Of a stretch of DNA of 64,000 bases, positions 38,927 through 46,596 are shown in pieces (position 1 is the stretch's first letter; each line of letters opens with the position of its first letter). Origin of the DNA: Pseudomonadota bacterium (GTDB lineage Bacteria; Pseudomonadota; Alphaproteobacteria; Rhizobiales; Rhizobiaceae). Both the position numbers and the translations under genes were made by a program. Below the pieces are notes generated by a model, which worked only from the letters and a program-made list of their open reading frames with translations, did no database searches and was not told where the DNA came from. Where the stretch lies: positions 1 to 64,000 of the forward strand of contig JAEXYH010000005.1 of NCBI GenBank assembly GCA_023451735.1, given 5' to 3'.

Positions 38927-39691
38927 TTGCCAGAACTGCCCAATATTTCATCAGAAGCACAGAGGCTCGGAGAGCTGTCTTTGCCGCTCTATGAAGTGGT
39001 AAAACGGCAGATCACGGAGGCCATCATGTTAGGCAAGCTGGAACCCGGTTCGGTTCTGCCTAGCGAAGTGGCATTGTCCCAAACTTATGGTGTGGCCGTA
39101 GGCACCATTCGCCGCGCCCTGATGGACCTCACCAATGACGGGATTCTCAGCCGTCGCCGCAAGACCGGCACGGTCGTCACCGGCCGCAAGCCGCAGCACA
39201 GTCTGCGCCTGTTCTTCCAGTATTTTCGCCTGCACGGGCTCGACGGATCGCTCAGCAAGTCGGTGACGACGGTCACATCGCTGGACCACGTCACCGCCTC
39301 CGCTGCCGAAGCGGAAAAGCTGCAGATTGAAAAAGGCGCGCCGATCGTCCGGTTCCATCGTTACCGAAGCATCGATGATCGCCCCATCATGCACGAAACG
39401 CTGACCCTCTCGCGCGAAAGGGTGCCGAACTTTCCGGAGAGAAAGGAAGATATTCCCTCACTCTTCTACCTGCATCTTCTCGAGCATCATGGAATCCGCA
39501 TCTCGGCGGTGCGCGAGCAGATCGGTGCAGATCTCGCCACGCAAGAGGATGCCCGCTGGCTTGACCTGAAACTGCCTGCGGCAGTGCTGACGATCGATGA
39601 AGTCGCCTATGACCAGATGGCGGTACCCGTGCTGATTTCCGCCCATCGTGCCACGACCGCAAATCACCGTTACGTCAACGAAGTTCAATGA
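38927..39691 (+). CDS. GntR-family regulator with UTRA domain (HutC type)
   Basis: A 254-residue regulator. The winged helix (about residues 18-85: LPLYEVVKRQITEAIMLGKL, SEVALSQTYGVAVGTIRRAL) is followed by a UTRA ligand domain (SVTTVTSLDHVTASAAEAEK, then VRFHRYRSIDDRPIMHETLTL). The start is TTG at 38927 with GAGG seven bases upstream. It diverges from the M20/SBP operon and is its likely repressor. The gene ends in a strong bidirectional terminator shared with the dehydrogenase gene. Confidence 0.9.
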   Translation: MPELPNISSEAQRLGELSLPLYEVVKRQITEAIMLGKLEPGSVLPSEVALSQTYGVAVGTIRRALMDLTNDGILSRRRKTGTVVTGRKPQHSLRLFFQYFRLHGLDGSLSKSVTTVTSLDHVTASAAEAEKLQIEKGAPIVRFHRYRSIDDRPIMHETLTLSRERVPNFPERKEDIPSLFYLHLLEHHGIRISAVREQIGADLATQEDARWLDLKLPAAVLTIDEVAYDQMAVPVLISAHRATTANHRYVNEVQ

Positions 39692-39697
39692 CGACCT

Positions 39698-39724
39698 TAG
39701 CCGGACTGCCCAGCAGTCCGGCTA
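39698..39724. terminator. Bidirectional terminator between convergent genes
   Basis: TAGCCGGACTGC-CCA-GCAGTCCGGCTA is a perfect 12-bp stem with a three-base loop in the 45-base gap between the GntR stop (39691) and the dehydrogenase stop (39737). Flanking sequence is CAACCTTTAAAT on one side and AAGGTCG on the other, so the T-tracts are poor, but the symmetry and placement support termination in both directions. Confidence 0.75.
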
Positions 39725-39736
39725 TCAACCTTTAAA

Positions 39737-40810
39737 TCAGTAGCCCTCGTCACAAAGCTTGGCGACCTCATCGATCGTCAACGCATCGATACCGAGCGCC
39801 GGCAGAAGATCGTTCTGTCCCGGCAGGTCGTGGCCCGTGGCGGCCGACATCATGGCAATGCCGGCATCATGCAGCATCGTCGGCTTGCCGGCCAAACGCC
39901 CCAGCAGCGAGGTCGGCACGAGGCCGAAAGGCACGTCCTCGTAGATATAACGGCTATCGACCGTCGTCGGGCCGAAACCGCCGCGACCTTCCGCATGCAT
40001 CTGCTGGTTCATCTCCGACACGCTGCCCATCGGCACATGGAAGGACAGCGAAAAATGCTCGCGCACGGTGCGCACCGAAAGGCCGAGCGTCGCGGCAATC
40101 GCCAGACGTTCCTCGTCGAGCGTTTCGATGACACGGCCGACAGTCGGGGTAATGTTGTCACCCTGTCCCCAGGTCTCGCCCTTTTCCATGCGGGTGAGGT
40201 TGAGAAGCGCAATGCCAAGGTGGTTCTGCGGGTTGAGATTGCTGAGCGAGATCGCCATCACGCCATCGCGCTTGACGAAGCGATCGCCAAACAATTCGGT
40301 GCATAGCGCATGCCCCGCATCAATGTCGGATTTCGGCAAGGTGGCGATATCCACCTTTTGGCGTACGGTATTCACCTTCACCGTCGTCATGTCCGGCTGC
40401 ACCCGGCCGGTCAGAAGCGTCGTGCCCCAGACGCTGATCGGAAGTTTCACGCCACGCGCGGCAAGTCCCTTCGAGAGATAAAGCGCGCCAAAAGAGCAAT
40501 GCGAGGAGATGATCACCGGCTGACCGGATTTGAGATGCGGGATCGCGGCATCGAACGCGGCCTTGTGGCCGTAACCAGGCAGGGCAACGACGATAACGTC
40601 GGCAGAGATCACCGCCTCTTCGCAATCGCTGGCGATACGCACCCGGCCGGAGAAGTCGAAGGCGCCATTCGCGGTCAGTTCGGTGCCATCAGCCAGCGCC
40701 TGCGCGCTCTTTCCGGATGGCGACCACAGCATGGGGTCATGGCCTTCCTTGGCGAGATAGGCGGCCATTCCGAATGCAATAGATCCGGCTCCGAGGATAC
40801 TGACGCGCAT
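39737..40810 (-). CDS. NAD/NADP octopine/nopaline dehydrogenase-family protein
   Basis: A 357-residue dehydrogenase. The N-terminal Rossmann domain begins MRVSILGAGSIAFGMAAYLA (GAGSIA loop at 7-12) and the C-terminal octopine-dehydrogenase helical domain includes SLSNLNPQNHLGIALLNLTR and SLSFHVPMGSVSEM. Family members reductively condense a 2-oxo acid with an amino acid, or run that reaction in reverse, to make or break opines; many bacterial members have no known substrate. AAGGAG ribosome site before ATG 40810. An Lrp gene lies 47 bases upstream on the same strand and may control it. It need not be a crown-gall opine gene. Confidence 0.85.
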   Translation of the reverse strand: MRVSILGAGSIAFGMAAYLAKEGHDPMLWSPSGKSAQALADGTELTANGAFDFSGRVRIASDCEEAVISADVIVVALPGYGHKAAFDAAIPHLKSGQPVIISSHCSFGALYLSKGLAARGVKLPISVWGTTLLTGRVQPDMTTVKVNTVRQKVDIATLPKSDIDAGHALCTELFGDRFVKRDGVMAISLSNLNPQNHLGIALLNLTRMEKGETWGQGDNITPTVGRVIETLDEERLAIAATLGLSVRTVREHFSLSFHVPMGSVSEMNQQMHAEGRGGFGPTTVDSRYIYEDVPFGLVPTSLLGRLAGKPTMLHDAGIAMMSAATGHDLPGQNDLLPALGIDALTIDEVAKLCDEGY

Positions 40811-40857
40811 GGTTTCTCCTTGATGATTGAGACGATTTTTAAAGGCAGGGGCGGGGC

Positions 40858-41319
40858 CTACATGTATTTGGTCGGCAGCGCCGTTGTAAACTTCATTTCC
40901 TCCATGGCGATGGAAGAGCTGAGGTCGGAGAATTCCAGCCGGCTGATCAGGTTCTTGTAGACCTGGTCATAAACATCGATATCCGGCACCACGACGCGCA
41001 ACAGATAGTCGGCATCGCCGGTCAGCCGGTAAGCTTCCAGAATTTCGGGGATTTCCTTGATCTCCTTGCGGAAATCGTCGAGCCATGTGGTCGTGTGGCG
41101 CGGCACCTTGACGGAGATGAAGATCGTCATCGGCACATTTGCCATGCGCCGGTCGATCAGCGCCACCTTGGAGCGGATCAGCCCGATATCCTCCATCCGC
41201 TTGATCCGACGCCAACAGGGCGTGTGCGACAGGCCGACTTCCTCGGCGATCTCGACAACCGATTTTTCGGCATTCTGCTGCAGGATCTCGATGATCTTCC
41301 GGTCTATCTGGTCAAACAT
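40858..41319 (-). CDS. Lrp/AsnC-family transcriptional regulator
   Basis: A 153-residue feast/famine regulator. The helix-turn-helix (VEIAEEVGLSHTPCWRRIKRM, residues about 21-41) is followed by the RAM ligand/oligomer domain (residues 65-145: MTIFISVKVPRHTTTW, then RLTGDADYLLRVVVPD). GGAG precedes ATG 41319. Such proteins sense amino acids. It is probably co-transcribed with the octopine-dehydrogenase-family gene and faces the racemase gene across a 335-base promoter region with a 9-bp inverted repeat. Confidence 0.92.
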   Translation of the reverse strand: MFDQIDRKIIEILQQNAEKSVVEIAEEVGLSHTPCWRRIKRMEDIGLIRSKVALIDRRMANVPMTIFISVKVPRHTTTWLDDFRKEIKEIPEILEAYRLTGDADYLLRVVVPDIDVYDQVYKNLISRLEFSDLSSSIAMEEMKFTTALPTKYM

Positions 41320-41654
41320 GACGGCTCCGGGACAAATTTGCGCTTTGCCAAGTTTTCATGGGAATTTTTTCCATCAAACACCGCAGCAATAGACGAGGCT
41401 TGTTCGCACTGGGCCGAAGGTAGCGATAATTTGCGCCCAACCCACCCTCCCGGCGGACGTGCATCCGCCCAAAATCCGTGCAGCGATGATCAAAATTTAA
41501 ACCATCCATCATTCTTGTCAAATCATCCTAGTGATACATTGATTCCGTAGGATGATCTCGCAATAATATCCTGATCATTGTCAAAAAAAGCAATCCGTCT
41601 TCATGCTCGTTTGTCTACCCTCTTTCCAAACACAACAACCTCGTGGGTGGAAAG
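41320..41654. promoter_or_regulatory. 335-base divergent promoter region with inverted repeat
   Basis: No gene is visible. The region carries ATCATCCTA (41522-41530) and TAGGATGAT (41548-41556), a perfect 9-bp inverted repeat with a 17-base spacer, in AT-rich DNA, with further GATCA/TGATC words nearby (41488, 41571). This is a plausible Lrp-type control region for the lrp/dehydrogenase and racemase/importer units. Confidence 0.5.
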
Positions 41655-42395
41655 ATGAAAAGGATTGGTCTGATCGGCGGCATGAGCTGGGAAAGCACGG
41701 CGGTTTATTACCGGCGCGTCAACGAGCAGGTGCGCGAACGGCTCGGCGGGTTAAATTCTGCGGACGTGGTAATGCGTTCCGTCAATTTTCAGGATATCGT
41801 AACCCTTCAAAAACAGGGGGCCTGGGACCAGGCCGCAGGCGAATTGAGCAAGGTGGCGAGAGATCTGGAACAGGCTGGCGCGGACATGATCCTGATCTGC
41901 ACCAACACGATGCATCTTCTGGCGGACGACGTGCAGAACTCCGTCGACGTGCCCTTGCTGCATATCGCCGACGTGACCGGAGAAGCCGTCACGGCTGCCG
42001 GCTGCAGGCGCCCGCTGCTGCTCGCCACCCGCTACACGATGGAACAGGATTTCTACCGTCGCCGGGTGGAAGACAAGTTCGGCCTGAACGTTCTGGTCCC
42101 CAATGCGGAAGACCGGCAGGACGTGCACGATATCATCTTTTCCGAATTGTGCTGCGGCGTCGTCAAGAGCGCCTCGCACCAGCGCTATCTGGATATCGTC
42201 GAGAAGGGCAAGGCGGCGGGCGCCGACAGCGTCATCCTCGGCTGCACCGAGATCGGTCTTCTGGTGAGCGCCGAGGATTTCGACATTCCGACATTCGATT
42301 CGACCCTGCTGCATGCGGATGCGGCGGTCGACATATCTCTTGCGGCGGCCCGAACGGCCAAGGCGGAAACAGGGCTGGCAGCGCCGATACACTAG
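41655..42395 (+). CDS. Aspartate/glutamate racemase-family protein
   Basis: A 246-residue two-domain racemase. MKRIGLIGGMSWESTAVYYR at the N-terminus is typical of the YgeA-like branch. The two catalytic cysteines are C82 (LICTNTMH) and C197 (LGCTEIGLL), both present, so a cofactor-free two-base racemase is expected. The start at 41655 follows GGTGGAAAG. It precedes the polyamine-type importer by 60 bases and may convert an imported or released D-amino acid. Exact amino acid unknown; aspartate, glutamate or broad specificity are possible. Confidence 0.88.
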   Translation: MKRIGLIGGMSWESTAVYYRRVNEQVRERLGGLNSADVVMRSVNFQDIVTLQKQGAWDQAAGELSKVARDLEQAGADMILICTNTMHLLADDVQNSVDVPLLHIADVTGEAVTAAGCRRPLLLATRYTMEQDFYRRRVEDKFGLNVLVPNAEDRQDVHDIIFSELCCGVVKSASHQRYLDIVEKGKAAGADSVILGCTEIGLLVSAEDFDIPTFDSTLLHADAAVDISLAAARTAKAETGLAAPIH

Positions 42396-42455
42396 CTGGG
42401 GGTGTGAAGTCTGCAATGCCTAGGGGAACCCGGACAGTATAATAAGGAGACTGAC

Positions 42456-43556
42456 ATGCGAGACTTCACACAGACACGCCGTTCGACACTCAAGATGCTG
42501 GCCGCTGGGACCGGCATCCTGGCCGCACCGTCGATCATCCGCCCTGCCATGGCGCAGAGCAAGGTGGTCAACATCACCACCTACGACAAGTTCGTTCCCC
42601 AGTCCTTCATCGACCAGTTCCAGAAGGATACCGGCATCGAAGTCCGCATCCGTCTCACCGACGACCAGGGCAAGCAGTACAATCTGCTGGCCGCCGAAGG
42701 CAACGCACCGTCCACCGACATCGTCACCGTCACCGGCCACCGCCTGTCGCAGTTCATCACCTCGAACCTTTTGTCGCCGCTCGATACGGGCCGGATCGGC
42801 AACTGGAACAAGCTCGCCTCTGCCTATGCCGGTGCGCCGCAGCTGACGATCGACGGCAAGACCTATGGCGTGCCGCTTCTGGCCGGTTTCGAAGGCCTCG
42901 TCCGCAACACGGATTACACCAAGGCTTCCGACAGCTGGGAAATCATGTTCGACGAGGAATACAAGGAGCTGACCTCCTATATCGTCTCCGACTTCCTTTC
43001 GATCACCATGCGATATCAGGGCACCGACGGCGACTACGTGACTTATGAGGGCAAGGAAGCGGAAGCGCAGGAAGCCACCAACAAGGCCCGCGATTTCCTG
43101 ATCAAGAACAAGCCTCAGGTCCGCAAATATTACGACGCCGGTTCCGAAGTGCAGCAGATGTTCGTCAATGAGGACATCTATGTCGCCCAGGCATGGTCGG
43201 GTCCTGCCGCCAAACTGATCATGGACGGCCACCCGATCGAGCTTTCCATCCCGAAGGAAGGCACCTACGGCTTCCTCTATTCGTTCAACGTCGTCAACAA
43301 CGCGCCGAATGCGGAAGCGGCCTACCAGTTCCTCAACGCCATGCTGGCGTCGCCGGAAATCGGCGCGGCGATGAGCCGCCAGTCGGGCTTTGCCTCCGCC
43401 TTTGCCGGCGTCGACACGGTGCTGAACGACAAGGAACGCGCCGCCATGACGCTTCCGGATGAGCAGATGCAGCGCATCCAGTTCTTCAGCTCCAAGAACC
43501 GCAAGATGAAGAACGACATGATCGACAAGGCTTCGGCCGAAGTGAAGGCCGGCTAA
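42456..43556 (+). CDS. Spermidine/putrescine-type solute-binding protein, Tat signal
   Basis: A 366-residue PotD-like binding protein. The N-terminus has a near-perfect twin-arginine motif TRRSTLK (residues 7-13) followed by MLAAGTGILAAPSIIRPAMA, so Tat export is likely. The mature part starts KVVNITTYDKFVPQSFIDQF and keeps the PotD-like PKEGTYGFLYSFNVVNNAPN region. AAGGAGA precedes ATG 42456. It is followed by a stem-loop at 43579-43604 and two permease and one ATPase genes. The ligand could be a polyamine, an opine or another cationic compound; sequence does not decide. Confidence 0.92.
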   Translation: MRDFTQTRRSTLKMLAAGTGILAAPSIIRPAMAQSKVVNITTYDKFVPQSFIDQFQKDTGIEVRIRLTDDQGKQYNLLAAEGNAPSTDIVTVTGHRLSQFITSNLLSPLDTGRIGNWNKLASAYAGAPQLTIDGKTYGVPLLAGFEGLVRNTDYTKASDSWEIMFDEEYKELTSYIVSDFLSITMRYQGTDGDYVTYEGKEAEAQEATNKARDFLIKNKPQVRKYYDAGSEVQQMFVNEDIYVAQAWSGPAAKLIMDGHPIELSIPKEGTYGFLYSFNVVNNAPNAEAAYQFLNAMLASPEIGAAMSRQSGFASAFAGVDTVLNDKERAAMTLPDEQMQRIQFFSSKNRKMKNDMIDKASAEVKAG

Positions 43557-43578
43557 GCCGCCCATCCGTAATGTCGAC

Positions 43579-43604
43579 GGCCGGTCCCGCAAAAGGGGCC
43601 GGTC
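43579..43604 (+). other. Intercistronic stem-loop between binding protein and permease
   Basis: CCGGTCCC (43581-43588) pairs with GGGGCCGG (43595-43602) through one T/G wobble, with two further outer pairs and a six-base loop, 22 bases after the binding-protein stop. Position matches the other binding-protein/permease junctions. Confidence 0.55.
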
Positions 43605-43647
43605 GCTCGCAACTGCAGTCAAAAGCAAAAAGACGAATGGGAACGAA

Positions 43648-44631
43648 ATGATGGTCGACAGTAGTATGACCGAAACCGCGAAAGTGTCTCCAAGGGCTGG
43701 CCCCTCCTATGCCGGATGGATCGGCAAGCTGGTGGCCTCGCCGATTTACGCCGCAACGATCGGCCTCATTGCCAACAGTCGCATGGCCCGCCTCGTGCTT
43801 CTTCTGGCGATCCCGCTGGTCTGGATCATCACGCTCCATATCGGCCCGATCTACCAGATGGCGCGTATCAGCATAATGGACAATTATCCGCCTGCCCCGG
43901 GCGGCGCGGTCTATACGCTCGACAATTACCGGCTGTTCTTTCAGGAACCGCTCTATTTCATGCCGTTCGTGCGCAGCATCATCTTTGCCGTCTGCGTGAC
44001 GGCCACGACGCTGATCGTGGTTTATCCCGTCGCCTATTACGTCGCGAAAGTGGTGAAGCCCGAAAACCGGACCCGCGCGCTGCTTCTGCTTCTCACCCCC
44101 TTCTGGGCCGGTGAGCTGATCCGTACCTTCTCGGTCATCATGTTCCTCGCCAACCGTGGCGCGGTAAACGTCTTCCTGCGCGAGATCGGCTTCATCGATC
44201 GTCCGATCATCCTGCTCTACAACTATTTCTCGCTGAGCTTCGGCGTCATCTACCTGATCTCGCTGTTCATGCTCCTGCCGCTCTATTCGGCGATCGAAAA
44301 GATCCCGACATCGCTGGTCGATGCCGCAGCCGATCTCGGCGCGGGACCGTGGCAGCGTTTCCGTAGGGTCATCCTGCCCTTGTCGAGGGACGGCATCATC
44401 TCCGGCTGCAGCCTCGTTTATCTCACCTCCATCGGTGTCTTCGCCGCACCGCTTCTTCTCGGCGGACCTAACTCGACGATCTTCCCGGAAATCATCGCCA
44501 GCCTGTTCCACGGCTCGAGCGACAAATGGCCGGAAGGTGCCGCCTTCTCCATCCTGATGCTTGCCGTCTCGCTGTCGACCGTTGGTCTGTTCATGCGTGT
44601 CGTCGGCGGCCGTTCCGTCAAGCTGATGTGA
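43648..44631 (+). CDS. Spermidine/putrescine-type ABC permease (PotB class)
   Basis: A 327-residue permease with a long hydrophilic N-terminus (residues 1-48) and about six membrane segments starting LVLLLAIPLVWIITLH. The PotB coupling loop reads IPTSLVDAAADLGAGPWQRF. An atypical 45-residue leader before the first helix may be genuine or may reflect a later start; ATG 43648 and the second in-frame ATG at 43651 are equivalent. It pairs with the PotC-like permease that starts 11 bases downstream. Confidence 0.92.
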   Translation: MMVDSSMTETAKVSPRAGPSYAGWIGKLVASPIYAATIGLIANSRMARLVLLLAIPLVWIITLHIGPIYQMARISIMDNYPPAPGGAVYTLDNYRLFFQEPLYFMPFVRSIIFAVCVTATTLIVVYPVAYYVAKVVKPENRTRALLLLLTPFWAGELIRTFSVIMFLANRGAVNVFLREIGFIDRPIILLYNYFSLSFGVIYLISLFMLLPLYSAIEKIPTSLVDAAADLGAGPWQRFRRVILPLSRDGIISGCSLVYLTSIGVFAAPLLLGGPNSTIFPEIIASLFHGSSDKWPEGAAFSILMLAVSLSTVGLFMRVVGGRSVKLM

Positions 44632-44642
44632 GGATCTGATCC

Positions 44643-45434
44643 ATGCGCTCCTATTTTTCCGACTTCCCCAAGACCGCGCTGCAGGCCTCCTACTGGCTGT
44701 TCGTGATCTATCTTCTCTTACCCTTGGCGCTGATGATGGCGATCTCCTTCAAGGACGCCAATTTCGTCGCCTTCCCGATCGATAAGTGGACGCTCAAATG
44801 GTATGCGCAGGTTCTGCAGGACAAGCAGTTCCTCGAAGCCTGCGCCTACTCGATCTTCATCGCCCTGATGACGACGCTGTTTGCAACGATCATCGGCGTC
44901 TGGATCGCGCTTCTGATCTCCGCGGAAGGCATCATGGCACGCTCCGTCATCTTCGCACTGGCCTGTCTTCCGGCCGTCGTGCCGGGCCTGATCAACGCCA
45001 TCTCGATGCGCATCTTCATCCGCGTGCTGGATATCCCGACCGGCACCGGCGCGATCATTCTCGGCCACACCGTGCATGCCGTGCCCTTCGTCGTCATCAT
45101 GGTTTTGACCCGGCTGCGCTCGATGCCGAACAATCTGGTCGATGCGGCGCGTGATCTCGGCGCCGACAGCTTTGTCGCCTTCATGCGCGTGACGCTGCCT
45201 TATCTGGCTCCGGCGCTCGCAGGCGGCATGGTCTTCTGCGTGCTGACCAGTATCGACGATTTCGTCCGTACCTTCTTCCTGGGTGGTTACCAGACCACAC
45301 TTCCCATGCTGATCTTCGCCAAGGTGCAGGGCGGCATGTCACCCGAAATCAATGCCATGGCGACCCTTGTGCTGATCGTGACCGCAGCCATCGGGCTTTA
45401 CGCCGAGCATTTCACCCGCCGTTCGAGGACTTGA
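44643..45434 (+). CDS. Spermidine/putrescine-type ABC permease (PotC class)
   Basis: A 263-residue permease beginning MRSYFSDFPKTALQASYWLF, with coupling loop MPNNLVDAARDLGADSFVAF and the class motif SIDDFVRTFFLGG near residue 205. GAGGAT ribosome site. Membrane partner of the 43648 protein; the ATPase gene begins four bases after its stop. Confidence 0.93.
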   Translation: MRSYFSDFPKTALQASYWLFVIYLLLPLALMMAISFKDANFVAFPIDKWTLKWYAQVLQDKQFLEACAYSIFIALMTTLFATIIGVWIALLISAEGIMARSVIFALACLPAVVPGLINAISMRIFIRVLDIPTGTGAIILGHTVHAVPFVVIMVLTRLRSMPNNLVDAARDLGADSFVAFMRVTLPYLAPALAGGMVFCVLTSIDDFVRTFFLGGYQTTLPMLIFAKVQGGMSPEINAMATLVLIVTAAIGLYAEHFTRRSRT

Positions 45435-45438
45435 GATC

Positions 45439-46509
45439 ATGCAGCCAGTCGTTCACTTCCGTAACGTCAACAAATCTTACGGCTCCTCGCTTGCGGTCGA
45501 CAATCTCGATCTCGCCATCGAACCCGGCCAGTTCGTCACCCTGCTCGGCCCCTCCGGCTGCGGCAAGTCGACGACGCTGCGCATGCTCGGCGGTTTCGAG
45601 ACGCCGACATCCGGCGAAATATTTCTCGACGGCCAGGAGATCAGCCGGCTCCCGCCCAACAAGCGCAACGTCAACATCGTCTTCCAGGACTATGCGCTCT
45701 TTCCGCACTTGAACGTCCGCCGCAACGTCGCCTTCGGTCTTGAGCTGAAGGGCATGGCATCCGACGCGATCCACAAGCGCACGATGGAGCTTCTGTCGCT
45801 CGTCAAGCTCACCGATTTCGCCGAGCGCATGCCGGGCCAGCTTTCCGGCGGCCAGCGCCAGCGTGTCGCGCTGATGCGCGCGCTTGCACCCAACCCAAAC
45901 GTGCTCCTGCTCGACGAGCCGCTGTCGGCACTCGACGCAAAACTGCGCCAGCAGATGCAGATCGAACTCAAATCGATCCAGAAGACCACCGGCAAGACCT
46001 TCATCTTCGTCACCCACGACCAGGAAGAAGCGCTCACCATGTCGGATGTCGTCGTGGTGATGAATGCCGGCCGCATCGAGCAGATGGGCGATCCCCATAC
46101 GCTTTATGCCAAGCCGCGCAGCCGCTTCGTCGCCAACTTCATCGGCGAGACGAATTTCATCGAAGGCAAGCTGAAGGCGATCGAGGGCGGCCTGGCGGCC
46201 ATCGAATGGAACGGCAGCGTGGTGCACGCGAACCTCAACGGTCAAAGCCCGGCGATCGGCAACACGGTTGCCGCAGCGCTGCGCCCGGAAGCCATTTCCG
46301 TTCTGTCGCAGAAGCCGGCCAATACGATTGCCGTCTCCGGTCGCATCACGCAGCGAATCTTCAAGGGTGACCACACATCCCTGACAGTCAGCCTCGAAAA
46401 TGGCCAGTCGGTTGTCGCCCAGCTCGATCCGGTAGCGCTTTCCGCCGTCACCGGCGACGATGTCTGGCTGACATGGCGCGAGAACGACGCCGTGGTGCTG
46501 GCCGACTGA
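45439..46509 (+). CDS. Spermidine/putrescine-type ABC ATPase (PotA class)
   Basis: A 356-residue ATPase. Walker A GPSGCGKST at about 37-45, signature LSGGQRQRV, Walker B LLLDEPLSALD, switch H in VTHDQEEALTMSD, and a C-terminal TOBE-type regulatory domain (residues 240-356, AALRPEAISVLS). This is the PotA/MalK class, different from the GsiA-like ATPases elsewhere in the window. A strong hairpin follows at 46539-46561 before the monooxygenase gene. Confidence 0.93.
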   Translation: MQPVVHFRNVNKSYGSSLAVDNLDLAIEPGQFVTLLGPSGCGKSTTLRMLGGFETPTSGEIFLDGQEISRLPPNKRNVNIVFQDYALFPHLNVRRNVAFGLELKGMASDAIHKRTMELLSLVKLTDFAERMPGQLSGGQRQRVALMRALAPNPNVLLLDEPLSALDAKLRQQMQIELKSIQKTTGKTFIFVTHDQEEALTMSDVVVVMNAGRIEQMGDPHTLYAKPRSRFVANFIGETNFIEGKLKAIEGGLAAIEWNGSVVHANLNGQSPAIGNTVAAALRPEAISVLSQKPANTIAVSGRITQRIFKGDHTSLTVSLENGQSVVAQLDPVALSAVTGDDVWLTWRENDAVVLAD

Positions 46510-46538
46510 CCATAACAGCCGGTATCCCCGGCATCTTG

Positions 46539-46561
46539 CCCGGCCGCGTCATGCGGCCGGG
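46539..46561 (+). other. Stem-loop between importer and monooxygenase genes
   Basis: CCCGGCCGC-GTCAT-GCGGCCGGG, a perfect 9-bp GC-rich stem with a five-base loop in the 87-base gap after the ATPase gene. It lacks a T-tract, so it may be a processing or partial-termination site separating transport and enzyme expression. Confidence 0.6.
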
Positions 46562-46596
46562 ACCATGGAAGATTTGAACCGAACAGGACCTGACCC

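Noticed and set aside
39737..40810. Crown-gall (Ti-plasmid) opine synthase
   Set aside because: Family similarity only; no T-DNA border, no plant-type expression signals and no vir or tra genes in the window. It is annotated as a bacterial family member of unknown substrate.
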